A stretch of 64,000 bases of DNA from Streptomyces sp. T12. Its GTDB lineage: Bacteria; Actinomycetota; Actinomycetes; Streptomycetales; Streptomycetaceae. The position numbers and the translations under genes were made by a program. Shown here piece by piece: positions 52,379-60,807 of this stretch (the first letter of the stretch is position 1; each line of letters starts with the position of its first letter). The notes under the pieces are model-generated. The model saw only the letters and a program-made list of their open reading frames with translations, made no database searches and had not been told where the DNA came from. The DNA lies in NCBI RefSeq assembly GCF_028736035.1, contig NZ_CP117866.1, forward strand, positions 930,001-994,000, given 5' to 3'.

Positions 52379-52476
52379 CCGCCTGTCTCCCGCCCGAGCG
52401 TCCCGCACCGCACCTCGATCATCGTGCGCAGCCCCTCCTTGGCCCGCAGCCAGCGGGCCCGGAGTTCCTCGTCGGC

Positions 52477-53667
52477 ATGAGCAGCAACGCGTACGTCATC
52501 GGCGTCGGCATGACGAAGTTCGAGAAGCCCGGCCGCCGCGAGGGCTGGGACTACCCGCAGATGGCGAAGGAGTCCGGCACCAAGGCGCTCGCCGACGCGG
52601 GCATCGCGTACGACGCCGTCGAGGCCGCGTACGTCGGCTACGTCTACGGCGAGTCCACCTCCGGCCAGCGCGCGGTCTACGAGCTCGGCATGACCGGCAT
52701 CCCCGTGATCAACGTCAACAACAACTGCTCCACCGGTTCCACCGCCCTGTACCTGGCGGCGCAGGCGGTCACGAGCGGCCAGGTGCAGGTGGCTATCGCG
52801 CTCGGCTTCGAGAAGATGCAGCCCGGTTCGCTGGGCAGCACCTTCAACGACCGTGAGAACCCGATGCTGCGGCACATGGACGCCCTCGCCGGGATCTCCG
52901 AGGTGCGCTTCCCGCCCGCCCCCTGGATGTTCGGCGCGGCCGGCCGCGAGCACATGCAGAAGTACGGCACCACCGCCGAGCACTTCGCGAATATCGGCGA
53001 GAAGAACCACCGCCACTCGGCGGGCAACCCCTACGCCCAGTTCCAGGATGTCTACACCCTCGACCAGATCCTGGAGGCCCCGATGATCTACGACCCGCTC
53101 ACCAAGCTGCAGTGCTCACCGACCTCGGACGGCTCCGGGGCCGCGATCCTGGCGAGCGAGGACTTCGTCGACCGGCACGGCCTCGCCGGGCAGGCCGTGG
53201 AGATCGTCGGCCAGAGCATGGTCACCGACTTCGCGTCCACCTTCGACGGCAGCGCGAAGAACATCATCGGCTATGACATGAACGTTCAGGCCGCCCGCCG
53301 CGTGTACGAGCAGAGCGGCCTCGGCCCACAGGACTTCCAGGTCATCGAGCTGCACGACTGCTTCTCCGCCAACGAACTCCTCCTCTACGAGGCCCTCGGC
53401 CTGTGCGCGGAGGGCGAGGCGGGCTCGCTGATCGACGCGGGTGACACGACGTACGGCGGGCGCTGGGTGGTCAACCCCTCGGGCGGCCTGATCTCCAAGG
53501 GCCACCCGCTGGGCGCCACCGGACTCGCCCAATGCGCCGAACTCACCTGGCAGTTGCGGGGCACCGCCGACCGGCGCCAGGTCGAGGGCGTCACCGCCGC
53601 CCTCCAGCACAACATCGGCCTCGGCGGCGCCGCCGTCGTCACGGCCTACCAGCGCGCCGAGCGCTGA
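52477..53667 (+). CDS. Thiolase of the SCP-x (lipid-transfer) type
   Basis: 396 residues from ATG 52477. Active-site Cys84 is in NNNCSTGS. The C-terminal motifs are [12 protein letters not shown] and [17 protein letters not shown]. The family comprises the thiolase half of sterol carrier protein X, which cleaves 2-methyl-branched and sterol side-chain 3-ketoacyl-CoAs. No SCP2 domain is fused. Confidence 0.9.
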   Translation: MSSNAYVIGVGMTKFEKPGRREGWDYPQMAKESGTKALADAGIAYDAVEAAYVGYVYGESTSGQRAVYELGMTGIPVINVNNNCSTGSTALYLAAQAVTSGQVQVAIALGFEKMQPGSLGSTFNDRENPMLRHMDALAGISEVRFPPAPWMFGAAGREHMQKYGTTAEHFANIGEKNHRHSAGNPYAQFQDVYTLDQILEAPMIYDPLTKLQCSPTSDGSGAAILASEDFVDRHGLAGQAVEIVGQSMVTDFASTFDGSAKNIIGYDMNVQAARRVYEQSGLGPQDFQVIELHDCFSANELLLYEALGLCAEGEAGSLIDAGDTTYGGRWVVNPSGGLISKGHPLGATGLAQCAELTWQLRGTADRRQVEGVTAALQHNIGLGGAAVVTAYQRAER

Positions 53668-53698
53668 CCACTCTCACACGACCACCGGAGAAAAAGAC

Positions 53699-54130
53699 AT
53701 GGGACACGTCTCTTCCACGCTCACCGTCGCCGCCCCCCGCGAGAAGGTCTGGGAGGTCATCACCGACCCGGCCGGATACGACAAGTGGCTCGCCATCCAC
53801 ACCAAGTGGAAGACGGAGCCCCCGGCGCCGCTCGCCGTCGGAGCACAGATGACCGAGGTCGTCACCATGCTCGGCATGGCGAACACCATCAGCTGGACCG
53901 TGGAGGAGCTCGACGCCCCGGCCCGGCTGGTCATCGGCGGCACGGGCATGGCGGGGGTGCGGACCACGTTCACCTTCGCCGTCGAGGAGGGCGCCGACGG
54001 CTGCGAGGTGCGCGCCGAGGCCGAGTTCACCGGCCAGATGATCGTGGGCGCACTCGGCAAGGCGGTCGAGAAGGACGCCGTGGTCAACCTCGACAAGTCG
54101 CTCCAGGCCCTCGCCGGCCTGGTCGCGTGA
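53699..54130 (+). CDS. SRPBCC-family protein (START-like lipid-binding fold)
   Basis: 143 residues starting with VSSTLTVAAPREKVWEVITD, the usual polyketide cyclase/SRPBCC opening, and ending in a long amphipathic helix (KAVEKDAVVNLDKSLQALA). Members bind hydrophobic ligands; a carrier or accessory role for acyl intermediates is inferred from position. Confidence 0.85.
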   Translation: MGHVSSTLTVAAPREKVWEVITDPAGYDKWLAIHTKWKTEPPAPLAVGAQMTEVVTMLGMANTISWTVEELDAPARLVIGGTGMAGVRTTFTFAVEEGADGCEVRAEAEFTGQMIVGALGKAVEKDAVVNLDKSLQALAGLVA

Positions 54131-54137
54131 GACCCGC

Positions 54138-55004
54138 ATGAGCGAGCAGCTGCGCTTCGACCCGGAACCGTTGGGCACGTGGACGGAGGAAACCGTCTTC
54201 GAGGTGACGGCCGAACGCCTCGCCCAGTACGCCGAGGCCGTCAACGACCCGATCCCCGCGCACCGTTCGGGCGAGCTGGCCAACCCGGTCTTCGCGATCG
54301 TCCCGGTCTTCGAGTCCCTCCTCGAACCGGCCCTCGGCATCGTCCCGCTCCCGCTGATCGGCCGCATCGTCCACGGCGAACAGGACTTCCGCTTCCACCG
54401 CCCGATCGTGCCCGGCGACAAGCTCACCGCCCGCGCCCAGATGACCGGCTGGGAGTCCCTGCCCAACGGCACGCGCGCGTGCGTCTACCTGGAGACCCGG
54501 GACGCGGCCGGCGATCCGGTCAACGAGCAGTACGTCACCTTCTTCGTCCGCGGCCACGACGAGGGCACGCGGGTGGGCGAACTCGCCCCCGGGCACCGCT
54601 TCGACGAGGCTCTGCGCGCCGAGGCACCGGTTGCCGCGACCACCCAGCACCTCGACGCCGACCAGACCTTCCGCTACGCCCCGGCCGCCGGTGACCCGAT
54701 GCCGATCCACACGGACGAGGAGGTCGCCCGCGACGCCGGACTGCCCGGCATCATCGCCCACGGCCTGTGCACCATGGCGTTCACCGGCTGGGCGGCACTC
54801 ACCGAGCTCGCCGACGGCGACGTACGACGCCTCAAGCGCCTGGCCGTCCGCTTCGCGCGCCCCGTCGTGCCCGACTCGGACCTGGACACCCGCTTCTGGC
54901 ACGCGGGCTCCGCCGACGGCATCACCCGCTACGCCTACGAGACCCACGCGCGCGGCGAACTCGTCATCAAGGACGGCCTCGCGGAGATCGCCGACCCGGC
55001 CTGA
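54138..55004 (+). CDS. MaoC-family enoyl-CoA hydratase 2 (double hot-dog)
   Basis: 288 residues. The C-terminal hot-dog has the hydratase-2 motif GDPMPIHTDEEVARDAGLPG with catalytic Asp186 and His191; the N-terminal hot-dog (about 1-135) lacks it, as in eukaryotic-type hydratase 2. It hydrates trans-2-enoyl-CoA to the (R)-3-hydroxy form used by the next SDR. Confidence 0.9.
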   Translation: MSEQLRFDPEPLGTWTEETVFEVTAERLAQYAEAVNDPIPAHRSGELANPVFAIVPVFESLLEPALGIVPLPLIGRIVHGEQDFRFHRPIVPGDKLTARAQMTGWESLPNGTRACVYLETRDAAGDPVNEQYVTFFVRGHDEGTRVGELAPGHRFDEALRAEAPVAATTQHLDADQTFRYAPAAGDPMPIHTDEEVARDAGLPGIIAHGLCTMAFTGWAALTELADGDVRRLKRLAVRFARPVVPDSDLDTRFWHAGSADGITRYAYETHARGELVIKDGLAEIADPA

Positions 55005-55035
55005 GCCCCGTAGACATCCAGGAAGGACCCCCACC

Positions 55036-55905
55036 ATGGGAGCACTCGACGGCCGCGTCGCCGTCATCACCGGCGCCGGCCGCGGCATCGGCCGCGAACA
55101 CGCCCTGCTCTTCGCCCGCGAGGGCGCGTACGTCGTCGTCAACGACCTCGGCGGCACCAACGACGGATCAGGCACCGACGCCGGCCCCGCCCAGGAGGTT
55201 GTCGCCGAGATCGAGGCGGCGGGCGGCAAGGCCGTCGTCAACACCGACAACGTGGCCGACTGGCAGGGCGCCGGGCGCCTGATCGACCAGGCCGTCGAGA
55301 CCTTCGGCCGGCTGGACGTCGTCGTCAACAACGCGGGCATCCTGCGCGACGGTTTCGTGGCCGGCCTTGAAGAAGCCCAGTGGGACTCCGTCGTCGCCGT
55401 CCACCTCAAGGCCCACGCGGCGGTCCTGCACCATGCCGCGGCCCACTGGAAGGCCCGTACCAAGGCGGGTGAGCAGGTGACGGCGTCGGTCGTCAACACC
55501 GCGTCGGCCTCCGGGCTCACCGTGCCCAACGCGGGCCAGGCCAACTACGGCGCCGCGAAGGCGGGCATCGCCGCCCTCACCCTGGTCGCCGCCGAGGAAC
55601 TGGAGCGCTACGGCGTCCGCGTCAACGCCATCGCCCGTACCCGGCTCACGCTGGCCACCCCCGGGATGGGCGCGATCTTCGCCCAGGAGGTCGCCGAGGG
55701 CGAGTTCGACGCCTTCTCCCCGGCCAACATCTCCCCGCTGGTCGCCTACCTCGCCACCGAGCGGTGCCCGTGGACCGCCCAGGTCTTCGCCGTCCAGGGC
55801 GGCGCCATCCAGCAGCTGGCCGGCTGGCAGGCGACCCGGGACACCGAGACCGACGGCCCCTGGACCATCGACCTGGTCGCCGAGCGCCTCGGCGCCTGGA
55901 CCTGA
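55036..55905 (+). CDS. (R)-3-hydroxyacyl-CoA dehydrogenase, HSD17B4/MFE-2-like SDR
   Basis: 289 residues from ATG 55036 with GGAAGGA upstream. Motifs: TGAGRGIGREHALLFAREGA, VVNDLGG, NNAG and YGAAK. The long NDLGGTNDG insertion is typical of the dehydrogenase half of peroxisomal multifunctional enzyme 2. It stands directly after the MaoC hydratase, which is the other half of that enzyme. Confidence 0.9.
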   Translation: MGALDGRVAVITGAGRGIGREHALLFAREGAYVVVNDLGGTNDGSGTDAGPAQEVVAEIEAAGGKAVVNTDNVADWQGAGRLIDQAVETFGRLDVVVNNAGILRDGFVAGLEEAQWDSVVAVHLKAHAAVLHHAAAHWKARTKAGEQVTASVVNTASASGLTVPNAGQANYGAAKAGIAALTLVAAEELERYGVRVNAIARTRLTLATPGMGAIFAQEVAEGEFDAFSPANISPLVAYLATERCPWTAQVFAVQGGAIQQLAGWQATRDTETDGPWTIDLVAERLGAWT

Positions 55906-55922
55906 GCAAGAGGAACACGCAC

Positions 55923-57173
55923 ATGATCGAGTGGTCCGACACCGACCTCCTGGTCCGGGAGGCCGTCCGCAACTTCGTCGACGACCAGATCCGCCCCCAC
56001 GTCGACGACCTGGAACACGGCGCCCTCCCGCCGTACGACCTCATCCGCAAGTTCTACGCCGCCTTCGGCCTGGACCAGTTCGCCCGCGACACCTTCGAGA
56101 AGGCGAACGCGAGGGCCAAGGCGCGGGAGCGGGGCGAGAGCCGCGACCGTACGAAGTCCCAGTCGTCCAAGTCGTCCGAGTCCGGCGGCCAGGAGTCCAT
56201 GATGCTGATCGCCGCGAGCGAGCCCTCCCGGGTCAGCATGGGCATGGTCACCGCGCTCGGCGTCAGCGTCGGCCTGGCCGCCACCACCATCCTGTCCCGC
56301 GGTACCGCCGAACAGGAGCGCCGCTGGGCCCTGGACCTGCTCACCTTCGACAAGGTCGGCGCCTGGGCGATCACCGAACCCGACGCGGGCTCGGACGCGT
56401 TCGGCGGCATGCGCACCACCGTGCGCCCCGACGGCGCGGGCGGCTACGTCCTGTCCGGCCAGAAGACCTTCATCACCAACGGCCCCTACGCCGACACCCT
56501 CGTCGTCTACGCCAAACTCGACGACGGCACAGGCGTCGAACGCCGCCGCCAGCCCGTCCTGACCTTCGTCCTGGACAGCGGCATGGAGGGCCTCACCCAG
56601 TCCAAGCCCTTCCGCAAGATGGGCCTGCACGCCTCACCCACCGGCGAGTTGTTCTTCGACGAGGTACGCCTGGGCCCCGACCGCCTCCTCGGCAGCACTG
56701 AGGGCAAGGCCCGGGACGGACGCGACAGCGCCCGCTCCAACTTCACCACCGAACGCATCGGCGTCGGCGCCATGGCCCTCGGCATCATCGAGGAATGCCT
56801 GCGCCTGTGCGTCGACTACGCCAGGCAGCGCGAACTGTGGGGCAGGCCCATCGCCGACTTCCAGCTGATCCAGCTCAAGCTGGCCCAGATGGAGATCGCC
56901 CGCCTCAACGTCACCAACATGCTCTTCCGCGTCATCGAACAGACCAGGAAGGGCCGACGAGCCGGCCTCACCGAGGCATCGGCCATCAAGCTGTACTGCT
57001 CGCAGGCCGCCACCGACGTGGCCATGGAGGCCGTCCAACTCTTCGGCGGCAACGGCTACATGGCCGAGTACCGCGTCGAACAGCTCGCCCGCGACGCCAA
57101 GTCCCTGATGATCTACGCCGGTTCCAACGAGGTCCAGGTCACCCACGTGGCCAAGGGCCTGCTCGCCGGCTGA
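55923..57173 (+). CDS. Acyl-CoA dehydrogenase
   Basis: 416 residues. FAD/substrate motifs are WAITEPDAGSDA and FITNGPYAD, and the C-terminus has QLFGGNGYMAEYRVEQLARD then YAGSNEVQ. Residues about 60-93 form an unusual Lys/Arg/Ser/Glu-rich insertion (RAKARERGESRDRTKSQSSK). It supplies the first oxidation step of the pathway. Confidence 0.92.
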   Translation: MIEWSDTDLLVREAVRNFVDDQIRPHVDDLEHGALPPYDLIRKFYAAFGLDQFARDTFEKANARAKARERGESRDRTKSQSSKSSESGGQESMMLIAASEPSRVSMGMVTALGVSVGLAATTILSRGTAEQERRWALDLLTFDKVGAWAITEPDAGSDAFGGMRTTVRPDGAGGYVLSGQKTFITNGPYADTLVVYAKLDDGTGVERRRQPVLTFVLDSGMEGLTQSKPFRKMGLHASPTGELFFDEVRLGPDRLLGSTEGKARDGRDSARSNFTTERIGVGAMALGIIEECLRLCVDYARQRELWGRPIADFQLIQLKLAQMEIARLNVTNMLFRVIEQTRKGRRAGLTEASAIKLYCSQAATDVAMEAVQLFGGNGYMAEYRVEQLARDAKSLMIYAGSNEVQVTHVAKGLLAG

Positions 57174-57201
57174 ACCGCCCCCGCTAGGAAAGGACCCGTT
57201 C

Positions 57202-58350
57202 ATGGGCCCCCTCGAAGGCGTCCGCGTCCTGGAGATGGCCGGCCTGGCCCCCGCCCCCTTCGGCTGCATGCTCCTCGCCGACCTCGGCGCCGAGGTCCTC
57301 CAGATCCGGCGGGCCGGCGGCGGCCCCGCCATCACGCCGCCACCCGGCCCGCTCGACCGCGGCCGCCACACCCTCCACCTCGACCTCAAGCACCCCGACG
57401 GCCGCGCCGCCCTCCACGACCTCGCCCGCACGGCCGACGTCTTCGTCGAGGGCTTCCGCCCCGGCGCCGCCGAACGCCTCGGTATCGGCCCCGACGACCT
57501 GATGGGGCTCAACCCCCGCCTGGTCTACGGCCGTCTGACCGGCTGGGGCCAGGACGGCCCGCTGGCCGCCCGCGCCGGCCACGACATCAACTACATCGCC
57601 CTGTCCGGAGCGCTGGAGCCGATCGGCCGCCACGGCGAACGCCCCGTCCCGCCCCTCAACCTCCTCGCCGACTTCGCCGGCGGCGGCCTGCTGCTGGCCT
57701 TCGGAGTCGTTGCGGCCCTGTACGAACGGGAGCGCTCCGGATCCAGCCAGGTCGTCGACGCGGCCATGGTCGACGGCAGCGCCCTGCTGACCTCGTTCCT
57801 CTACGGCATGCGAGGGGCGGGCCTGTGGAACACCGAACGCGGCACCAACCACCTCGACGGAGCCGCCCCCTACTACGACACCTACGAGTGCGCCGACGGC
57901 CGGTACGTCGCGGTGGGCGCCCTGGAGCCGCAGTTCTACGCCCAGCTGACGGCGCTGCTGGACCTGGAGGAGGACGAGGAGGGAGGCGAAGAGGCCCCCT
58001 TCTACCTCGACCCCACCGGCTGGCCCCGCCTCCGCGAACGCCTGGCCGCCGCCTTCCGCACCCGCCCCCGCGACGAGTGGGCCGCCCTGTTCGCCGACAC
58101 TGACGCCTGCGTCACCCCCGTCCTGTCCCCCTGGGAGGCCCACACCCACCCCCACCACCAGGCCCGGAACACCTACGTCGAGGTCGACGGCCTGACCCAG
58201 CCGGCCCCGGCCCCCCGCTTCAGCCGCACCCCCTCCGCCCCTCCCCGCCCGATGGACAAGGGCGGCCGGGCCCTGGCCCACGCCCTGGCCAGCTGGGGCC
58301 TCGACACGGAACGCGTCACTAAGCTCACGGAGACGGGAGCCCTGTCGTAA
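57202..58350 (+). CDS. CaiB/BaiF family protein, alpha-methylacyl-CoA racemase-like
   Basis: 382 residues. The opening LEGVRVLEMAGLAPAPFGCM, the GWGQDGPLAARAGHDINYIA segment (containing the Asp/His region of Mcr) and NLLADFAGGGLLLAF match alpha-methylacyl-CoA racemases. Such an enzyme epimerises 2-methyl-branched acyl-CoAs so that acyl-CoA dehydrogenase can act, and supports a branched or sterol side-chain substrate. A class III CoA-transferase function is the alternative. Confidence 0.87.
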   Translation: MGPLEGVRVLEMAGLAPAPFGCMLLADLGAEVLQIRRAGGGPAITPPPGPLDRGRHTLHLDLKHPDGRAALHDLARTADVFVEGFRPGAAERLGIGPDDLMGLNPRLVYGRLTGWGQDGPLAARAGHDINYIALSGALEPIGRHGERPVPPLNLLADFAGGGLLLAFGVVAALYERERSGSSQVVDAAMVDGSALLTSFLYGMRGAGLWNTERGTNHLDGAAPYYDTYECADGRYVAVGALEPQFYAQLTALLDLEEDEEGGEEAPFYLDPTGWPRLRERLAAAFRTRPRDEWAALFADTDACVTPVLSPWEAHTHPHHQARNTYVEVDGLTQPAPAPRFSRTPSAPPRPMDKGGRALAHALASWGLDTERVTKLTETGALS

Positions 58351-58414
58351 CCGCCGCAGCAACCGGCACCGACCGCCCAAAACCCCTGAACCACGCCTGA
58401 CAGCGGAGCCCACC

Positions 58415-59149
58415 TTGCACCCCACCACCACGCAACGCGGCATCGGCAGCGACCAGCACGAGGCTCTGCGCCGGATCCTCGCCGACCGGTGGACCTGCCG
58501 CCAGTTCCTGCCCGACGCCGTCCCCCGGGACACCATCGAGCACCTGCTGCAGCTGGCCCAGCGCACCCCGTCCTGGTGCAACACCCAGCCCTGGCACGTG
58601 CACCTCACCGAGGGCGCCGCGACCGAGCAGCTGCGCACAGAGCTCCTGGCCCACGTCCGCACCAGCCTGCCCGCCCCCGACTTCCCCTTCCCCGCCCAGT
58701 ACACCGGCGTCTACCGGGAACGCCGACGCGAGTGCGGACTCCAGATGTACGGCAGTCTCGGCATCGCCAAGGGCGACCAGGAACGCACCGTGAACCAACT
58801 GATGCGCAACTTCGAGCTGTTCGACGCCCCGCACGTCGCGATCATCACCACCGAGGCCGACCTCGGCGTCTACGGCGCCGTCGACTGCGGCCTCTACATC
58901 AACACCTTCCTGCTCGCCGCACACAGCCTGGGCCTGGCCGCAGCCCCCCAAGCCGCCCTCGCCTCCTACTCCGATTTCCTCCACGACCACTTCGGCATCC
59001 CCGACAACCGTCGCGTCGTCGCCGGTATCTCCTTCGGCCACCCCGACCCCGACCACCCGGTCAACTCCTTCCGCACTACCCGCGAACAGCCCGGGAACGC
59101 CGTCACCTGGTACACGGGCGGCGCGACGAAGCCGGCCACGCAGCCCTGA
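58415..59149 (+). CDS. Nitroreductase-family FMN oxidoreductase
   Basis: 244 residues from TTG 58415 (GGAG upstream). FMN-binding features are RWTCRQFLPDAVP, RTPSWCNTQPWHVH and the late GISFGHPDPDHPVN. The substrate is unknown. It closes the run of acyl-CoA genes and is followed by a terminator. Confidence 0.88.
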   Translation: MHPTTTQRGIGSDQHEALRRILADRWTCRQFLPDAVPRDTIEHLLQLAQRTPSWCNTQPWHVHLTEGAATEQLRTELLAHVRTSLPAPDFPFPAQYTGVYRERRRECGLQMYGSLGIAKGDQERTVNQLMRNFELFDAPHVAIITTEADLGVYGAVDCGLYINTFLLAAHSLGLAAAPQAALASYSDFLHDHFGIPDNRRVVAGISFGHPDPDHPVNSFRTTREQPGNAVTWYTGGATKPATQP

Positions 59150-59200
59150 CCCCGCCGACCGCCGCCGCATGCTCACGGCCGGGTACCGCGGGGCAGCTCC

Positions 59201-59226
59201 GATGCCGCGGACTGCTCCGCGGCATC
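59201..59226 (+). terminator. Terminator of the acyl-CoA operon
   Basis: Perfect 11-bp stem (59201-59211 with 59216-59226) and a CTGC loop, 52 nt after the nitroreductase stop. Confidence 0.82.
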
Positions 59227-59264
59227 CCGCGGGCCGGGCAGGGGACGGAAGCCCGCGACGTGTT

Positions 59265-59478
59265 CTCCAGGACGATTCGGCCGAGCAGGTGCCCGGGGAA
59301 CTGATCACAGCGGCGTCGCGCAGACCGTTCGCGCGGTCGTCACTGAGGTTGACGTGGAACGCCCCGGTGGCGTCGGTCGTGGCTTCGCCGCTCTCCACCA
59401 CTTCCAGGGTCTGCGGGTCCCTGCACTCGACCTTCGCCTTGGCCCCCGACACGAGCTGCACAGTGCATTGCTGAGCCC
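59265..59478 (-). pseudogene. Gene fragment resembling an Ole e 1-like beta-sandwich domain
   Basis: On the minus strand a readable segment CTVQLVSGAKAKVECRDPQT, then TTDATGAFHVNLSDD and VISSPGTCS has actinomycete codon use. It resembles the Ole e 1/carboxypeptidase-regulatory-like fold (GAKVxVECRD...TDATGxY pattern). There is no start and no signal peptide; it stops abruptly where the thioredoxin reductase fragment begins on the other strand. Confidence 0.4.
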
Positions 59479-59481
59479 CCG

Positions 59482-59971
59482 CCGCACCTACCTCACCCGC
59501 TTCGCCAACTCCGTGACCGTCGTCCACCGACGCTCCACCCTGCGCGCTTCCCAGGTCATGCAGAACCGCGCCTTCTCCGACGACAAGATCTCCCTCGCCT
59601 TCGACAGCGAGATCGCCGAGCTCCACGAGGAGAACAGCATGCTGTCCGGTCTGCCCCTGCACGACACCTTCACCCGCAAGACGCGCCAGTTGGCTGCCAC
59701 TGGCCTGTTCATCGCCATAGGCCACGGCCCACGCACCGAACTCTTCAAAAACCAGCTGAAGTTGGACAAAAACGGTTACCTGAAGGTCCAGTCGCCACCG
59801 ACGCAGACAAGCATCCCGGGCGTCTTCGGCGCGGGCGACGTCGTCGACCACACCTACCGCCAGGCCATCACTGCGGCCGGCTCCGGCTGCTCAGCCGCGC
59901 TGGACGCCGAGCGATACCTCGCGGCCCTCGCCGACGCACAGACCGTGCACACCGAGGCCGCCGCCGTCTGA
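59482..59971 (+). pseudogene. Thioredoxin reductase, C-terminal fragment
   Basis: The frame ending at 59971 carries the NADPH-site piece VTVVHRRSTLRASQ, an oxidoreductase segment ATGLFIAIGHGPRTELF and the FAD-binding end GVFGAGDVVDHTYRQAITAA. The N-terminal FAD motif and the CxxC redox site are absent. The gene is cut at about 59482 and has no credible start. Confidence 0.8.
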
Positions 59972-60150
59972 TCCCACCCACCTCATGCATTCGAGGTGAC
60001 CAACATGGCCCTCAAGAGCGTGACCGATGCCTCCTTCACAGCACCGGCTTCCCCGAGACTTCGCGTGAGCCTAGGGGATCCGTCAGGGAAACAAAGGCCG
60101 CCCCAAACCCCGTAAACACGGGCTACTGGAGGCTTGCGTCAGCACCCCCG

Positions 60151-60166
60151 TGCTGACACGTCAGCA
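60151..60166. repeat. TGCTGACNNGTCAGCA palindrome, copy 4
   Basis: Seven-base arms around AC, in the same relation to a tRNA-Ala 3' end as the copy near 45.3 kb. Confidence 0.7.
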
Positions 60167-60184
60167 CGGGAAATCGGGACAAAA

Positions 60185-60223
60185 ACACCCCTCTGACTGC
60201 GTTTCCGCAGGTCAGGGGGGTGT
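60185..60223 (-). terminator. Strong intrinsic terminator downstream of the tRNA-Ala remnant
   Basis: On the minus strand the stem ACACCCC-CTGACCTGCG pairs across a GAAA loop with CGCAG-TCAG-GGGTGT, and is followed by TTTTTGTCC. It is the expected end of a tRNA transcript. Confidence 0.82.
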
Positions 60224-60230
60224 CGGTGTG

Positions 60231-60300
60231 TGGAACCTAGGGGATTTGAACCCCTGACATCTGCGAGCAAAGAGAGCGCGCGCTCTACCCCGTGAGTCGA
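60231..60300 (-). pseudogene. Degenerate tRNA-Ala(UGC)
   Basis: The T-arm (AGGGG-TTCAAAT-CCCCT) and 3' acceptor strand are intact, and TTTGC stands at the anticodon. The anticodon stem no longer pairs, and no 5' acceptor strand (GGAACC-like) is found upstream of the D-arm-like GGGGTAGAGCG. It is therefore judged non-functional. Confidence 0.65.
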
Positions 60301-60459
60301 GACGCCGGAAAGCGGTCGGAGCCACCCTCGGACTCGCGCCCTCAACGGCCGGATCGGCCTGGACTTTCATGGCCGGCTTCCCCGGTTGGACGACCCGAGA
60401 ACAACCGCAGCATCCGTCCAGGTTCCGTCCGGCGGATCGCGGCGGCCGGGAGGGGGAAC

Positions 60460-60602
60460 GACCACCGCATGGCGATCAACGGAATCCTGTTCCGGGTCCG
60501 CACCGGCCTACCGAAGCACAACCTGCCCGAGCCTGTCGGCAGCTGGAAGACGTCTAGGAGCAGCACCGCCGGCCGGTGGACGGCACGTGGGACCGTCCAC
60601 CA
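60460..60602 (+). pseudogene. IS5-family transposase remnant
   Basis: MAINGILFRVRTGLPKHNLP followed by EPVGSWKT matches the N-terminal region of IS5/IS427-type transposases. The continuation HRRPVDGTWDR is in a different frame. No DDE domain or inverted repeats remain. Confidence 0.6.
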
Positions 60603-60762
60603 CTGATCCCACCCCAAAAAGCCCAGGTCACAAAGGTCCAGGGCCCGGGGGAAACACACGAAGACGCCCGTTCGCCACACCGATTCCAGGCAACCGCCTC
60701 ACGCAAAGCACCCGTCCAACCGCGTTTCCGCAGGTCAGAACATTCCTGCATAGATGACCACT

Positions 60763-60807
60763 GGTGGGGCGGGTGGGACTCGAACCCACGGCCGACGGAT
60801 TATGAGT
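60763..60807 (-). pseudogene. 3' half of a CAU-anticodon tRNA (Met or Ile2 type)
   Basis: The reverse complement reads from the anticodon loop (ACTCATAAT) through an intact T-arm (GTGGG-TTCGAGT-CCCAC) to CGCCCCACC. The 5' half is replaced by unrelated sequence. The 3' terminal part recurs at 35399-35422. Confidence 0.75.

Larger units (their letters stand above)
60070..60232. repeat. Direct repeat shared with 45208-45374
   Basis: Same order of elements as at 45.2 kb, including CCTAGGGGATCC at the left end, the TGCTGACACGTCAGCA palindrome and the terminator hairpin, ending at the tRNA-Ala 3' end at 60231. Confidence 0.65.

Noticed and set aside
60231..60807. Functional tRNA-Ala and tRNA-Met genes
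   Set aside because: The Ala copy lacks a pairing anticodon stem and a 5' acceptor strand; the CAU copy has lost its whole 5' half.
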